Below, piece by piece: positions 4,750-5,293 of a stretch of DNA of 5,293 bases. Position 1 is the first letter of the stretch, and every line of letters begins with the position of its first letter. Source of the DNA: Clostridium sp. UBA4746 (GTDB lineage Bacteria; Bacillota; Clostridia; Clostridiales; Clostridiaceae); the NCBI GenBank assembly GCA_002403785.1, contig DHIM01000036.1, positions 1,279 through 6,571 on the forward strand, given 5' to 3'. The translations under genes and the position numbers were made by a program. The notes under the pieces were generated by a model. The model saw only the letters and a list, made by a program, of their open reading frames with translations, was not told the DNA's origin and made no database searches.

Positions 4750-5293
4750 ACCGCACCAATGTACTTCTACACTTAATCATCTTATTGTTTCAACCTTTAA
4801 TTATCTAGGTAAGTATAGATTCATGACATCTCTATGTTAAATATTTTTCTCTGTTAAGTAGAATTAAGTATCAGTTAAATTTTACTCAATATTTATTTAA
4901 AGTAAACACAGAGGTGGAACTACTTTCCTTCGAATCTTAACTTTGTGAAAAAAGCAATTGTTACCATTGAAAAATATTATCTAATCTTTCCTCAATTCAT
5001 TTTCATTCTCTGATAAATGTATAATTGATTTCTAATTGAGTACATTCTCCCCACTGTTACTATTCCTCCCTTATTAACTTTCTTAAATTAATTTTATGAT
5101 ATACATTTCTTAACATTGATTCGATATTCATGCATACTTTATGGATCCTTTATATAATTACCTCACAAAAATTAACTGCCATTATTAAGTATATAAAATG
5201 AATTTATTTTGAGGGACAATTTTCCAAAAAATCAAATTAAATCTTCTTTTATTTTTGCAAGAATTTCTATTAATGTGGAATACTAAGTTATCG
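4750..5293. other. Gene-free decayed region
   Basis: No intact gene is visible on either strand. On the minus strand a strong Shine-Dalgarno sequence, GGGAGG (5070-5065), precedes GTG 5054, but that frame (GRMYSIRNQLYIYQRMKMN) ends after 20 codons at 4992-4994. Other minus-strand scraps are MHEYRINVKKCIS (from ATG 5135) and, near the right edge, YSTLIEILAKIKEDLI, which ends at 5232-5234 and could be the end of a gene outside the window, although a TAG lies one codon upstream of it. The pattern fits old coding DNA eroded by stops and indels. Confidence 0.35.

Noticed and set aside
1..5293. CRISPR array, tRNA or rRNA genes
   Set aside because: No regularly spaced 25-40 bp repeats, no tRNA-like cloverleaf with a conserved T-arm, and no rRNA-like stretches are visible.

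Overview
The window is AT-rich DNA from what looks like an anaerobic, motile Firmicute, most likely Clostridium sensu lato. The reasons are the clostridial type of hybrid cluster protein, the clostridial type of chemoreceptor tail, strong purine-rich ribosome sites (for example GAGGGGTGA), very A/T-biased codons, and hairpins with T-tracts as terminators. No self-contained novel system is visible. The most informative feature is gene decay in a locus that appears to concern resistance to cationic antimicrobial peptides.

Layout. (1) Positions 1-714 (+) hold the C-terminal part of the hybrid cluster protein Hcp, with the expected cysteine, glutamate and lysine metal-site residues present. (2) A long hairpin at 742-793 sits between hcp and a convergent gene and can serve both strands. 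(3) Positions 890-1475 (-) hold the cytoplasmic signalling tail of a methyl-accepting chemotaxis protein. It lacks its sensor half and has a one-base frameshift in an A-tract, so it is a pseudogene. (4) Positions 1501-1557 hold four 11-bp phased repeats followed by a plausible -10 box. This looks like a response-regulator-activated promoter for the next gene. (5) Positions 1678-3345 (+) encode a short-form MprF/LysX-like aminoacyl-phosphatidylglycerol synthase. It is cut by a single in-frame TAA at 1906-1908, inside a conserved membrane motif, with a good ribosome site right behind the stop. (6) Positions 3366-3464 (+) hold a C-terminal scrap that resembles the end of DltD, the teichoic-acid D-alanylation protein. 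(7) Positions 3735-4124 (+) hold an intact small soluble protein of unknown function, whose stop codon lies inside its own terminator hairpin. (8) The last 1.15 kb (4134-5293) has no intact gene. Its minus strand carries short protein-like fragments broken by stops and frameshifts.

How they fit. MprF-type enzymes add amino acids to membrane phosphatidylglycerol, and the Dlt proteins add D-alanine to teichoic acids. Both reduce negative surface charge, and both are commonly induced by two-component systems that sense peptides. An mprF-like gene followed within 20 bp by a dltD tail, behind response-regulator-like repeats, suggests the remains of one surface-charge operon that lost its dlt genes by deletion and then acquired a nonsense mutation. 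This is an inference from sequence pattern and was not tested by search.
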